From: Fallopia convolvulus
Taxonomy: Eukaryota; Streptophyta; Magnoliopsida; Caryophyllales; Polygonaceae
Assembly: GCA_964016875.1 (NCBI GenBank)
Contig: OZ024737.1
Span: 35,465,683 to 35,529,682, forward strand
Direction of reading: 5' to 3'
Length of the DNA stretch: 64,000 bases
Shown: piece by piece, positions 33,975 through 45,473 of the stretch
Layout: each line of letters begins with the position of its first letter
How positions within the stretch are numbered: the first letter of the stretch is position 1
Notes under the pieces: generated by a model
Told to the model about the DNA's origin: nothing
What the model saw: the letters and a program-made list of their open reading frames with translations, nothing else
Database searches by the model: none
Program-made: the position numbers and the translations under genes

Positions 33975-36150
33975 CGGTCCACGAGCTTACTTAGAAAAGA
34001 GACCACAATATGCGAATCTAATTCTAAGCAAACCCTCACGTAACCCCGTTTCCAAGCTATACGTAAACCATGCAAAGCACCCTAGAGTCCTACCATAGGC
34101 AGAGTACATATATATACCATTATAATAAACAAAACCCACCTGCCATTGGCCATCATAATCTATAATCACTCCTCCTACCGCAATCGTCCCATCTTGTCTT
34201 ACTTAGCCATTTGTGTTAATCTTAACCCAATCCTCCTAAGGACACTTCCATAAAATATAGTACTCTTTTTTCACACGAGTGGCCATAATATCACTAACAA
34301 CCATAGTAACATCCCAATATTCCGCCACTTGCTCTAAAATGAAAGTCTTCTTAATTATTCCCATGTGAATGAAATGTTATCAAAAACACCATTGTTACAC
34401 CGGCCACTTCAAACTCCACCAAAGAAACGTAAAAAAAATACAATTCTAATCAAATACACTTCTATGTTTAAAATCAAAAGCAAAATTAACCCGAATCTAA
34501 AAAGCAAAGTCGGAATGAAAAAAGACTTTCCTTGAAAGAGGAGGGTTAAGATCTTCCCCAAAATACTTTGTGATATCACAATCACGTAAGAGGTAGATCA
34601 AAGACTCCTCCTCAGTTGAACATATCGAGCAAAGGGCATTCATGGCGAAATGACACCTAACCTGCTCTTGATTAGTAACGATAGCGCCTTTAAAAGCAAG
34701 CCAAAGAAAAATCTTGGTTCTCTCCGTAACACGCAACCTCCAAATCCTCTTATATATACCACGATCAACACACAACAAATCACAATTAGCCCGAATCAAA
34801 TTATAAGACGAGCTCACCGGATATTGACTCGCTGTTGAAAAATCCCAATTGAGCACATCCAAATTAGCAATATCAACGTCCACAACAATCGAAGCAAGTC
34901 GCATCAGCATATTGCTCGACACAACATCAATAACAAGGTCCTATCTCTAGCTAGCATCATTGTTCCAAAATTCTGAATTGAACAATGCAGGATGTTAATA
35001 GTTACCAGACCCAACACAAGCTCCACCAACATGGTGTCACCTAGCCATCTATCAAGACAAACCGCCTCGTTGTTCCCAACGCACCAGTTCTAGCACAACA
35101 ACTCGACTTATACCAGTTTTAAAACTTTTCCTAACATGCTACTTATGCGCTCTCACACAAAGCGAGGGTCTAATATATTTCGATCGTAAGACCTACACAT
35201 AAAGTTTGTGATTCTCAGTTAAGAAACACCAACCTAGTTTACCTATAAGTGTCAGGTTTAACTCTTTCATGGATCAAAGACCGAATCCCCCATGGTCTTT
35301 AGGCTTACAAATCTCCTCCCAACTAACTAAGTGAACTTGTCTTCTACTTTCATTCCCAGCCCAATAAAGGTCCTTGTCAACAAATCCATATTCGTGCAAA
35401 TATCAATAGGAAGGATCATCGTAGTCGTCGAATAGATGGGTATAGACGACAAAACAGATTTAGCAAGAGTAACCCTACTAGCAAGACTAAGAAAGCGCCC
35501 TTGTCAGCCTTTCAGTTGAGACAATATTTTTTCAATAAGTGGTTTGAAAGTGGCATTCTTAACTTGCTCATGGAAAAGAGGCATCCTTATATACTTCCCA
35601 AGATCTCGTTTCACTGAAAAGCCACTCGCCTTTTTAATACGTCGAATCAAGCTTTCATGGACATTGGGCGAGAACGAGATCTTTGATTTAGCCTGTCTTA
35701 CTTTTTGGCCCGACTAGGTGAAGATGGTATCCAAGCATTCTTGGATAACATGAATTTGCTCAATAGAAACTTTTGTAAATAGTAAAATATCATCAGAAAG
35801 AGGATATGCGAAAATGCAGGGCCTCCCTTAGAGAAACAAAATAGGCTTCCACTATTTGTCAGCCATGATGTGAAAGATAACCTGACTCAAATGCTCAATA
35901 CATAAGATGAAAATATTCGGCAATATCAGATCGTCTTGCATGATGCCTCTAGATGGAATAGAACTCTTAATTGCTTCTCCATTCCACAACAAATGAAATG
36001 TAGTGTTCAAACACAATTGATCCAAGAATTCGAGAAACCAACATCAACGAGGGTATCCTCAATAAAATCCCAACAAATGAAATAACACCCATTGAATTTC
36101 CCCACAAACTATCTATCCAAGTTTCAACCAATCAATCAAAATATTAATCG
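33975..36150 (-). pseudogene. Second L1-type LINE remnant (RT, zinc-binding, RNase H)
   Basis: On the minus strand: late reverse transcriptase with SDDILLFTKVSIEQIHV (about 35760-35810), PNVHESLIRRIKKASGF and SLASRVTLAKSVLSSIPIY (about 35420-35490); the zinc-binding region GIYKRIWRLRVTERTKIFLWLAFKGAI, then CSICSTEEESLIYLLRDC (34560-34750); and an RNase H-like end WVKINTNG..GTIAVGGVIIDYDGQW (34130-34230). The usual FADD active-site motif is degraded to SDD. Stops and frame changes are frequent. It is a separate insertion from the one at 29110-30130, since both contain the zinc-binding and RNase H parts. Confidence 0.78.
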
Positions 36151-36454
36151 AGTCGCTCATTTTGATCAAACCTTATAAGTTTCTATGTGTGATAAGGCTC
36201 AATTTGATCATGTGGCGTTTTGATTGTAGACGAAGTGATGTTTCTTGATCAATCTAATCGTGCATTGTGTTCTCTGGTGTAGTGTGAGCTTATCGGATGA
36301 GGAGAGGGAGCAGGAGTCGACAACGTCTCAACGAGGTTGAATGAATGTAATCAAGACGATAGTTGAAAGAAGGGGGGGGGGGGGGAGGGGGAAGGTTACA
36401 CGAACAATTTTCAACCCTATTTTTACTTTTACTTAATAACAAACCTAGATTATA
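36151..36454. other. Short intergenic gap with a poly-G run
   Basis: Contains a run of about 14 G at 36371-36384 followed by AGGGGGAAGG. No gene. Confidence 0.6.
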
Positions 36455-37138
36455 CTCCCTCCATCCCTAAATGTTTGTCCCCTTTCTATTTCCGTCGTCC
36501 CTAAAAGATTGTCCCTTTCCCCTTTCTTTCCTTTTATATCTACAATTTATTCCCAATAATACCCTTATTCAACAACCCAATTACCCATCTTATCCATCTC
36601 TCCCAATTAAATTCTCTCTCTTCCACTTTCCACCTACCTTTCACACCATTATAAAAACACCATTAAAGCCCTCCATTTTTACTCAATTTCCACCTTTCAT
36701 GCCCAATTGGATCAACCCATTTTAACAAAAAATGACCCATTTCATGCCCAACCAAGAACAAGCAAATTTTTTGGTCTTGTTGCAAGTTGGGTTGGATCAA
36801 CCCAGACCCAAATTTGAAAACGTTGATCCAGTGGAGGTGGAGATCCAATAATGATGGCTTTAAAAAAGGCAACCCTAGTGGAGCTCCCATTTTCATTTCT
36901 CCAAATCTGAAAACGCTCTCTTTTGGCTCACCAAACCCTAGCTCCATTTGCGCCGCCTCTGTCTTTCTTTGCTCAATCACCCTCCATCTCCCTCAAACTC
37001 CTCTCCATCTCGCTCGATCTCTCACAATATTGCAGTGATCTTGGCTTCTCTTGCGTTCGAGCTCAAAAAGTCCCCTTGAGTGAGTAATTTCTCAACAACC
37101 GAACACTTGACTCTTCCTCCGCAACTTATCCCTCTGAG

Positions 37139-37429
37139 ATGAGTCGAGAATCTTTGATCGACGGTTTCAGTGCTCCCGAGCCCACCTCTGAAGACACGGA
37201 AACGTACCAATTCTCCGACCCTCGGTGTGAGTGGGGGCATGATTGCACTGGAAAGCACTCTTACTCCCCCGGCCAAGGTTCTGAGCCATCGGTTGAGGAC
37301 ATCTATAGGCCCGGAGACGACGACTGTATGGAGCAGCCGTTGGCGGTGGAATCCCCTCGAACTGAGGTCTTGCCTAATGAGGTCTTGCCTATTGAGAGTA
37401 CAAATCCTGATCCTACGCATGCCGATTAG
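37139..37429 (+). CDS. Small acidic open frame inside the mariner element, unknown
   Basis: 96 residues from MSRESLIDGF to THAD, rich in Asp, Glu, Ser and Pro, with two adjacent EVLPNEVLPIE-like repeats and a CEWGHDC stretch. It lies 3' of the transposase, on the opposite strand, preceded by a 300-bp pyrimidine-rich leader (36950-37130) resembling a plant 5' UTR. I do not recognise it. It may be captured host sequence or chance; a 132-codon frame also exists on the other strand here, so neither is proven. Confidence 0.25.
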   Translation: MSRESLIDGFSAPEPTSEDTETYQFSDPRCEWGHDCTGKHSYSPGQGSEPSVEDIYRPGDDDCMEQPLAVESPRTEVLPNEVLPIESTNPDPTHAD

Positions 37430-37774
37430 CTAAGTCCCCTGAACCTTGATGGCTTTAATTGCTCCCTCTACTTATGGATCTAAGTTATCTTCATCTTGTA
37501 TGACTATCTTTGATGCTACTCATTTTCTTGAGGAATCTGTATTTGCTTGAGGAAATGCAACCTTTGATGCTACTGATTTTTCACTTACTTTGTTTGCATG
37601 ATGATGAATGTTGTTGAGAACCTTGACTGTTGATGCTTGAATGCAATATTGGTGATGAACCTTGATTGTTGTTGGATGCATGTTCGTATTGTCATTGCAT
37701 TGCATTTTTTTCTTTGTCCAATGATGATAACCTTCACGACTGAGATCTTCATCCAAAACCTTCATCTCACATGC

Positions 37775-38080
37775 TTAAGGCCACCGCCATTTGCATATGG
37801 CTTTGGAGGCCAATTCATTATGCATGTGTAGTGATGTTGTTAATGTCTATGATGCGAAGGGAGCTCTGAGAATGTTTTTTTAAGTCAATGATGATACCTT
37901 AATTGAATTGAGATGCCAATCCATTATAAGCTCTTCCTTTAACATTGACATAGCCACCGCCACAAATTGTGGATTTGGAGGCTGTTACTTGTTAAGTGTT
38001 GGGGCTGGATTTGTATTGATGATGAAAAGGGGACCCTGAGACTGTTTTTTTTTTCATTCAGATTTGATGTGTTCAATTTT
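37775..38080. repeat. Divergent ~180-bp tandem duplication in the mariner element
   Basis: Two copies begin GCCACCGCCA (about 37781 and 37960) and share TTTGGAGGC, GTTGTTAATG/TTGTTAAGTG, GATGATGAAAAG/GATGCGAAGG, a CTCTGAGA/CCTGAGAC block and a T-run. Copies are well diverged. Confidence 0.5.
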
Positions 38081-38226
38081 GATCTTGTATTTCATCATAA
38101 CCTTTTAAATACAAAAAATGCATATAGCAAAATGTTGCATCATCATTTAGGTTCCAAAATGTTGCTATTACACACAAAATTTACATGATTTACACAAAAT
38201 ATACCATGCTTGCATTCCAGCAATCA

Positions 38227-39902
38227 CTATGCATGTTGACTGAATTCTGCCATGTCATCTTGTTGAGTGTCTTCTTCTGGAATTGCATCTTTATTGCCCT
38301 GACTTTGTTCTTCAGTATGTTGACTTCCTTGTACTACTTCTGTTTGTTGAGCAACAACATGTATCATATTCCATGCTTGCATAACTGCCCATTGAGGTGC
38401 TGATACTTGAATAGGTAGATTACTCTCAGCTGCTAGTCTTTTTTTGTTGACATGAGGCAAATCATAATCGTTGCTCCCTTTCTTCTTGAGTATTTCATTC
38501 ATAGCATACTGTAATGAATGCCATACATTACCTAATGTTGTTGGATGAAGTTCATGAAATGCATCATGTACAGCTTGTAGCATTTGATCTATATCCTTAG
38601 GCATTTTCTTATGCATCAATGACTGGATACTTCTGAAAAAGCCAAGGTCTAATATGTTCAAATCCGAACTGTTGGGAGGTTGTTGGATTAATATGAAAGT
38701 GAAATCATCTTGTTTGTAAAATTGTTGCCATTCTGGATCCTCTTGAGTGATGTGTGCCTTTGCATTGTCTTGTTGAATGAAAATTACCTTGTGACCTGCA
38801 TGATGTGGCTATCTTTCTCTTATTGCTGGAACAATTTGGTCTATTAGCATCCTCCTTGTGACATGTTTATTGACTGATTCAACTAGCTTGGTCACAACAA
38901 TCCCCTTGTCTCTGTTTTTTGACTTTCTCTTGGCTGCTTCTTGATATGTGAATGGAAAATTCTAATTTTTCCATCAAATGTGCATGTCCCCTCTGAATTG
39001 AAGCTAGGTCTTGCAACAGTTGTTGTGAACATAATTTTGGGTATAAATTTGCTTGAACTTGCAGCTCTATACGTTCCCCTTTCATGTTGTGCTAGATACT
39101 CTGAGATTTCTTGCTTAATTGAAACCACTTCTCATCAATGTGAACAAAATCGAACATGGTATAGTATTTTGTCTTACTTTCTGGTGTAGCTCCTTGTAGT
39201 AGACTGAGAATCCACTCCATTCTTGCTTTCATATTTGATTCTTTGAGCCCAGGATGGAGAGGGTTAGTGTGTGTCCGTATGCATTTCCTCTTGACCATTC
39301 TGTGTACTGTGCTCTTTGATATCTCAAGACTGGTAGCCAAATCCCTGAGGCATGTTCTGTCCCCCATGTTAATTGCCATGATTTTTTGCATTATCAACTT
39401 GAGCTCTCTACCTACCACATTTCTGAAATTTTGTACTCAAATCTGGTGGTTGCATTGCATTCTCTTGTGCTCGTGTTGACCTCCAAATTCTGGCTACTGT
39501 TTTCTGTGACAGATTGAACTGAGTTGCAACAACCTTGTATGAATTTGCAAGTAGGCGTCCTCCACGTGCTAATTTTAAGAGCTCCATCAATATATGCATT
39601 TTTTTATCCCTGCTGAGCCTCCTGATGACTGGTTGATGATGCAAATTGTCTGTTGTGTCGTTGCCTACTTCTGTTGCCTCACTGTCTGCACCTGGTGGAT
39701 CATGTGCAACATGTGCATGCTCGTTCTCTACTTCTGGCTGAGGGTGTACTGATTGTTGGCTGAGTTGAGGATATAGTGTACCTCCATTGTTGTCCTGTGG
39801 CAGTTCATTGAGGTTGAATGGAAAAGTTATCTCCTCAGCATCATTCAGTTCCCCATCTTCCAAAGGTGCACAAGCATTTAAGTCAAAGAAAAATGAAACC
39901 AT
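38227..39902 (-). pseudogene. Mariner-like transposase, frameshifted
   Basis: On the minus strand the product starts MVSFFFDLNA with Asp-Leu-Asn repeats typical of plant mariner transposases. It continues with a helix-turn-helix (VVATQFNLSQKTVARIW, near 39500; a second, LATSLEISKSTVHRMVKR, near 39300). The catalytic domain shows FVHIDEKWF (first Asp), IFIQQDNAKAH (second Asp) and NSSDLNILDLGFF (third Asp), matching the plant DD39D triad. It ends in an acidic Gln/Glu tail. Frame breaks occur near 39410, 39110 and 38945, and a Trp position is a TAG at 38809-38811. All three catalytic Asp codons survive but the gene cannot make the full enzyme. It would cut at the element's TIRs. Confidence 0.88.
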
Positions 39903-40278
39903 GAAGGAGGCAGTGATGCTGTTGTAGTAAATGAAGCTTCTGAATATTCTCTGTTTTTTGTGTTTTGGAGCTTTTTAATGGTCTGTAATTTTATCTGAAA
40001 TATAAGAAGGGTTAATGGGTCTTTAAAGAGGATGAAAGTGGTGTAAGAGGGGGTAAGAGAGGGTGATCCGTGTCCTCAAAATGGTGTATTTCTATTGGCT
40101 GTTAAATTTGTGTACTTGCTTCTCATTGATCTAAATTTATAAAGTTGGATTCCTTTTTTATTTGTACTGTTAAAACTGTAGAAATTCTGACACATGGTAC
40201 ATCTTTTTTCAACTTTTTCAATTTCCTTATTTCTTGTGCTTTTAATGCTTTAGGACTATCATTAAGGGACATATGGAG

Positions 40279-41215
40279 TATTACCTAATTCCTTCTTAAA
40301 ATTAAAGTATTAAACTTTAAGGGGTCTAGTAGAGCAAGACAAGAGTCGAGTCTGACAAATCGCAAATTCGATTCCCTGTCCTTGGATTGGGACGTCGTCC
40401 CCTCATCCTAAATTTTTCGGATTAAAAAAATACATAAATTAAAGCAAAGAAAATAACAATTAATCTTTGGCATAAGAAAATTTTAATTTATAACAAAATA
40501 CAAAATTGTGTCCTTGTAAATTTCTAATGGACCCCATTTCTTGGAGGGACTTACACCACTTTGCCAATCCATACGATTTGGGCAGTCTTGTCATCATATA
40601 TGGGGGTTTGTTTTGCCATCATATATACACTCCTTAATTATTATGTCCAACACCAAGATATTTCATTCACTTAACAGTTTCAAATACTAAAAAAAAATAA
40701 AGAAATCATACCTATATACTTAGTGAGGGCCCACCAAAGTCCCGCCAACTAAAGAATTCAAGCGCGTCTTCCACAGTGAACTCCCTCCTCCTCCCAAGTC
40801 CAAATCCTCCCTGAACCAACCCACGTACTAAACCATCAAACACACAACACTTACAACAACATCATCTCCCTTCTCCATTATACTTCAATTCACGTGGTAT
40901 TCCTCCATTGGCTTCTTCTCCACACTCAATCTTCCACGTCCCTTTCACCCCATTCCTTATCTGTCTTTTTAGTTTGTGGGTGCCATGGAAATTAAATTTA
41001 ACTCAGATTTTTTCCCCGTATACTTTTTAGCAGCTTCATCGAAGCTTACTCCGTCACCAATTCACCGATCATCTCCTCACACACACACACTTATATATAT
41101 AACTATGATGAATGTACTTACCCAAATGTATCAAACGTACTCTCGATCATCAAATTAGCCCTATAAAGCTATAATTACAGACTATATATACATTACGAAT
41201 CAATCACAATCTTTG
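40279..41215. promoter_or_regulatory. Intergenic DNA, SINE-like scrap and putative ERF promoter
   Basis: At 40325-40420 an A-box-like TAGTAGAGCAAG and B-box-like ATTCGATTC lie about 35 bp apart, followed by AT-rich DNA, which may be an old SINE. From 40740 to 41215 the sequence is a pyrimidine-rich leader with TATA-like stretches at 41092-41102 and 41184-41190 before the ERF start. A 60-codon upstream open frame (40976-41158) may be chance or a uORF. Confidence 0.35.
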
Positions 41216-41791
41216 ATGGACGAGATCAATCACCGGCGCCGGAGCGGCGGCATCTCCTCGTGCTACAGAGGAGTGCGGAAGCGGCGATGGGGGAAATGGG
41301 TGTCGGAAATCCGCGAGCCAGGGAAGAAGACTCGAATCTGGCTGGGCAGCTTCGAGACCGCCGAGATGGCCGCCGCCGCCTACGACGCCGCCGCCTTCCA
41401 CCTCCGCGGCCACGGCGCCGTCCTCAATTTCCCGGACTTCGCCGGCGCCCTCCCCCGCCCCCTTGGCTCCTCCGCGGACGACATTCGCGCCGCCGCCCAG
41501 GAGGCCGCCGCCCGTCTGCAGCGGCCGCCGGAGGGCCAGGGCGCGGCGGCGGGGTTGGGCGGCTCGTCGTCGTACGCCGGGGGGCCCACTACTGTTGGGC
41601 TCTCGCCGGGGGAGATTCAGGCGATACATGAGTCGCCGTTGGATTCGCCGGGGTTGTGGATGGATATGGGAGAGGATCGGGTGCTCGGCGGCGGCACACT
41701 GTTGCCTCATAACGGCTACGAGATGGATGATTATGGTGATGATGATGAGTACGAGTACTATGCTACTAACCGTTCGATCTGGGACCCTTAG
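41216..41791 (+). CDS. DREB-type AP2/ERF transcription factor, intronless
   Basis: A 191-residue DNA-binding protein with one AP2/ERF domain at about 17-73: YRGVRKRRWGKWVSEIREP, then WLGSFETAEMAAAAYDAAAFHLRG, ending LNFPDF. The RAYD-equivalent motif and the WLG core are intact. Val and Glu occupy the positions (14 and 19 of the domain) that define the DREB subfamily rather than ERF. The overall pattern (EIREPGKKTRIWLGSF) fits the small intronless A-4/A-5 group; I cannot place it more precisely. Such factors bind DRE/CRT or GCC-like promoter elements in the nucleus. After the domain comes an Ala/Pro-rich stretch, then an acidic Asp/Glu/Tyr-rich C-terminus (residues 165-185), probably the activation region. 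The start is the ATG at 41216. The coding region is far richer in GC than its surroundings. Confidence 0.93.
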   Translation: MDEINHRRRSGGISSCYRGVRKRRWGKWVSEIREPGKKTRIWLGSFETAEMAAAAYDAAAFHLRGHGAVLNFPDFAGALPRPLGSSADDIRAAAQEAAARLQRPPEGQGAAAGLGGSSSYAGGPTTVGLSPGEIQAIHESPLDSPGLWMDMGEDRVLGGGTLLPHNGYEMDDYGDDDEYEYYATNRSIWDP

Positions 41792-43972
41792 CGCTCAGAT
41801 ATGTAACGGCTAAGATCGATTCCCCTGGAGGTGAATTAACAAATTAATTCGTATCATTAATTAATTTACTTATTTGTATTTACTGATTAGTTAATCGTAA
41901 GCTGATGATTATGGGTGATTAATTGAGTGAGCTCTTGAAAGGGTCTCTGGTCGAATTATTTCGTTTGTATTGACGATACTTTTACCGTATTTTTGAAGGT
42001 TGTTTTTATTTGGGGTCATTGGGTACGTGAGATTGATATAGAATTAAGTAGTATTGTTTTAAGGAAGTGTATGTTTATTTTTTTAATCGAAGATTTGTTC
42101 GATTGTTTGAGTTGTACGGTTGTACCCTATTTAAGAACGGTTTAGCTCTACTAGAGTATAAAGTAACAAGTTCTTGATTATTTATTATGATTAATTTCTT
42201 GAAGAATTTATATGAATGTTTCATGTACGTTTTTTTTTCTTTTCATATTAATCATATCTGGCTATTGTTTTGGTCATAAATCTGGCTTGTTATTATTTTA
42301 TGTTATCGTCTTGACTCTTGAACTGTCGCCCGTGTTGAACTATAAAACGGTCTTTCAATTATGTTTCCTTTCCTCCTCTTATGTACTGTATTTTTTTACT
42401 ATTCAATCAATTACGTGTAATGTCATCAATTATCCATTTCAATGTCCTGTTTTTTAGTGTGTGTGCTTTCTCTTTTTTTATCTCCTTTGGAAGTACGAGA
42501 AACTTTTAAGGGTTACTCTCTTCTTTACCACCAGTAAAAAAAAGTAATGCAATTAGATACATGTTTTTGATTCACCCATCATAGATTAAAAGTTGAAATG
42601 TTGCATTTTTCCTTTTAAACAATATTAAAACGTACTGTAATGAATTTGCTTTTTACTATTTAGTTAACGTAATTCCAATTTCAGCCTAAGGGATTTTCAT
42701 AGCTAAGGTAGCTGGACAAAAACAAAAAAAAAACGTAATTGGGCGATCAATACCGGACAATATTTTGATAGAATCTAACATAATTTGAAAGATGAAAAGG
42801 TTGAGTCACGATTAAACTATATATAAAATATATATATTTCTACATTGAATAGGATTTTATAATATTAGTTAATTACCTTACAAAATTTTGAATATTGTAA
42901 TAAAATTATTGGATGGATAGAAGAGTGCATCAAAACTAAAACTTTCTATATACTTGTAAATAATGGTCAAACAGTTTCGACAAAAAAAAGTCAAACAGAA
43001 CTCCTTAAACCAAACAGAACTTGTTGAGATAAAAGACTGTCCGACATCAGGATTTATGATAAAACTTGCCCACCATATAAATCTATGAGTTACTCCTCTT
43101 ATTACCAATTAGTTTTGAGCCAAACGCGCTTGTGCGCATGAACCGACGTGTATACCCCACGTCATATTGACACACCAGTGTAACCTAATGGTGGTATTTC
43201 ACATCTTCTAATCTTTTAGTCAATTATATTCTTTTTCTTCTTCCATGAACTTTACAACAATCGATGAAACAAATGTGAGATCTCACAGTTTATGCGATTT
43301 GAATCGAATTTAGTTAGTGGTGGCTTCTCCTTGGATGCTCCTTCATTGATCTTGTTGTCTCAGGACGTTGGCATGAGATCTTAGATGTCTTACCTGGGTT
43401 TTTTCCTTCCTTTCCAACTCTCCCAATTTGCTCAAATGATTTTTTTTTTCGAAATCTTAATCCTAAAATGAAATCCATGTTTTCTCGATATATTGTTTTT
43501 CTAACTCTTATGGTATCACTTCTTGGAGATTCCTTGGCAACCCGCTACAAAAATCTTAAATATGACAAGATGTATGAACTCACTTTTTAGACCCAATCCG
43601 AGGGAGATTTGAACAATTTTTTTAATACCTTGAAGGTTGAGAAAGCTGAAAAACTAAGGGGCGACCTCCCTTGGTTTGAATAATTTAATGTAAACTCTGA
43701 TAAGGCCCACCTAAAATGAATAAACAAAGTACGAATTGGGGAAATCTAAATCAATCTACATCCATGAAGCCCATGATTCTCGTTTCAAACAAGTGTAAAT
43801 AAAAAAAGAAAATAATAAACGCGGCTTGATATGCAAGTTGTGCCAACATAAAACCCCAAAAACAAAGGGAAAAAAAGAGATCAAACCAAACATGTTTGTC
43901 GTTATAAATATCAAGCTTGTACATACCTTTTTTTTTACTTTAGGGGAACTCTCATCCCTATGAAAAATTAGG
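41792..43972. other. ERF 3' UTR and AT-rich intergenic DNA
   Basis: 2.2 kb with no gene recognised. Short runs of A/T and TATATA at 42820-42840. Nothing else supportable. Confidence 0.6.
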
Positions 43973-44793
43973 CAGGGCCGTCCAATAGTTTATGGGGCCC
44001 TGTGCAAAAAAATTACAAATATTCAAGTTGATTAAACGTAAGTTTGATTACTAATTTTTGACCAATCAAGTGATACGGTTATATGGTATATTTTAAAATT
44101 ATATGAAACTGAAACCCCAAAAAATAGCCTTAAATACACGCGTTTGGTTATACTATAAATAAAACATAGGAATTTAAATGAGCACTTAGTTTTATAATTA
44201 TCACAATGACAGTATGACTATACGACTAGTTTATGATTGTTCAAATATATGATTTAATTTATTGATAGAGGTTGTTAAAGGGGAAAAAAGTATTAAGTTA
44301 GATATGTAGTTTTTATGTGCAAAATAATTAAGTGAAAATAAGGGGCCCAAAATATTAAAATTACACGATAAATATCTATTAGATAATAATTTCAATCATT
44401 ATTTAATAAATAATATTTTAATAATATACTTATTTTTGTTATATAAATTAACCTCCAAATATTTACAAATTAAAAAAGGGTTTTATATATTGATAAACAA
44501 AATGGTTGAAATAATTGTAAACCTGTACGTATTTGTTATTTTTTGTTCACTTTGGGAGGGGGTGGGGCCCACGACTCAAAATTTCAACAAATTAAAAGAT
44601 TGAATGTCAGAGTTGAGATTCGAACGTGGGATAGCATTAGCACGGAGAAGACTACTTAACCAACTGAACCAACAAATAAACTTGCATAAAATTCCACGCT
44701 TATAAGATATATTAAATTTAAATTTTTTGGGGCCTCGAGAATTTGGGGGCCGTGTTCCGTTGGGCTGTTTGCACATGCTTATGGACGGGCCTG
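43973..44793. mobile_element. Non-autonomous hAT element, 821 bp, 8-bp target duplication
   Basis: The left end CAGGGCCGTCCAATAG and, reading inward from the right, CAGGCCCGTCCATAAG form TIRs. AAATTAGG flanks it exactly (43965-43972 and 44794-44801). An 8-bp duplication with CAGG...CCTG ends indicates hAT. The interior is AT-rich, without transposase, and includes a tRNA-like pol III promoter segment on the minus strand. Confidence 0.9.
44590..44670 (-). other. tRNA-like segment (A and B boxes) inside the hAT element
   Basis: On the minus strand TGGTTCAGTTGGTTAAGTAG matches a pol III A box and surroundings, and 46 bases after its start GTTCGAATC matches a B box. Spacing fits a tRNA or tRNA-derived SINE head. 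I cannot fold a full cloverleaf here, so I call it tRNA-like only. Confidence 0.5.
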
Positions 44794-44801
44794 AAATTAG
44801 G

Positions 44802-44987
44802 ACCTTTTTTGTATTAGAAGATGTCTTAGAAATGCTTTTTTGTACTTGTGGAGCTACATTGTGTACCAAGTTTTTTATGGTCGTGATTGTGGACATGTTC
44901 AAGACTCCTAAAGACGCCTTATTGATCGGTGTGGGGAACGTTATGGCTGCCCATTTTACATTTTTTTCAAGCGTTATCTTGTGGATC
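44802..44987 (+). pseudogene. Unidentified open frame interrupted by the Copia insertion
   Basis: A frame runs from the hAT edge to the Copia 5' LTR (LEDVLEMLFC ... FFSSVILWI) with two hydrophobic stretches. Past the Copia element and its duplicated GGATC the same frame resumes at 50311 and runs 20 more codons to a TAA at about 50371. I do not recognise the protein. It may be an old gene or transposon fragment, or chance. Confidence 0.25.
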
Positions 44988-45239
44988 TGTTGACAAATTA
45001 GTTAGTCTTAGTAAAGTCGATGGTAGTAGCTAGTTAGCATATGTAATAAGGCGTGTAAGTGGGGTCTAATCTAGTGATTTAGTTAGAGCTAGACAGTATT
45101 AGTATATAAAGTGTAATGTGTCCTGATGCAATGTACAACTGAGAAAAATGAAGCTCTCAATTCGTTCTCTCTTTCTACACCATGGTGATCTCTATGGATG
45201 AAATTCCTTCCTTGATCATTTCCTTTTCACTTCTTGATA
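44988..45239 (+). repeat. 5' LTR of the Copia element
   Basis: 252 bp, begins TGTTGACA, ends CTTGATA. Contains TATATAAAG (about 45101-45109), a likely TATA box for the genomic transcript. Confidence 0.95.
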
Positions 45240-45473
45240 TGGTATCAGAGCCATTACAGCTCTCCCGATCCTGATTTCCTTCCTCAACTAAGTTCTGTTT
45301 CACGCTTGATTGAGGTTTTTTTGAAGATTCTTGTTCGAATCGGTTTTCATTCATCATTCGGAATTTCTGATTCTTTGAAGCTGACGACCTTCAAAGCTAC
45401 TGATTTTCCTCCTTTGCGTTCTTCAAATTACACACGAAGAAGAGATTCTGGTTCTGTGCTTCAGGATCACGTC

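Larger units (their letters stand above)
36455..40278. mobile_element. Mariner-like (Stowaway-related) DNA transposon, 3.8 kb, both ends
   Basis: The left end CTCCCTCCATCCCTAAATG..TTGTCC and the right end, read inward, CTCCATATGTCCCTTAATG..TAGTCC are terminal inverted repeats of the Stowaway/mariner type. TA dinucleotides flank them (36453-36454 and 40279-40280), the standard target duplication. The minus-strand transposase gene occupies the right half. The left 1.7 kb holds a separate open frame and a divergent tandem repeat not required for transposition. At 3824 bp it is within the plant mariner size range. Confidence 0.87.

Noticed and set aside
36663..37420. Minus-strand frames of 105 and 132 codons in the mariner left half
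   Set aside because: Basic, Arg-rich antisense composition without family resemblance; could not be preferred over the plus frame, which is itself uncertain.
41204..41710. Long antisense and alternative-frame open frames over the ERF gene
   Set aside because: They are by-products of the very high GC content; only the plus frame from 41216 has a recognisable domain (AP2).
44596..44668. A functional tRNA gene
   Set aside because: A and B boxes are present but acceptor stem pairing and a terminator were not found, and it lies inside a hAT element.
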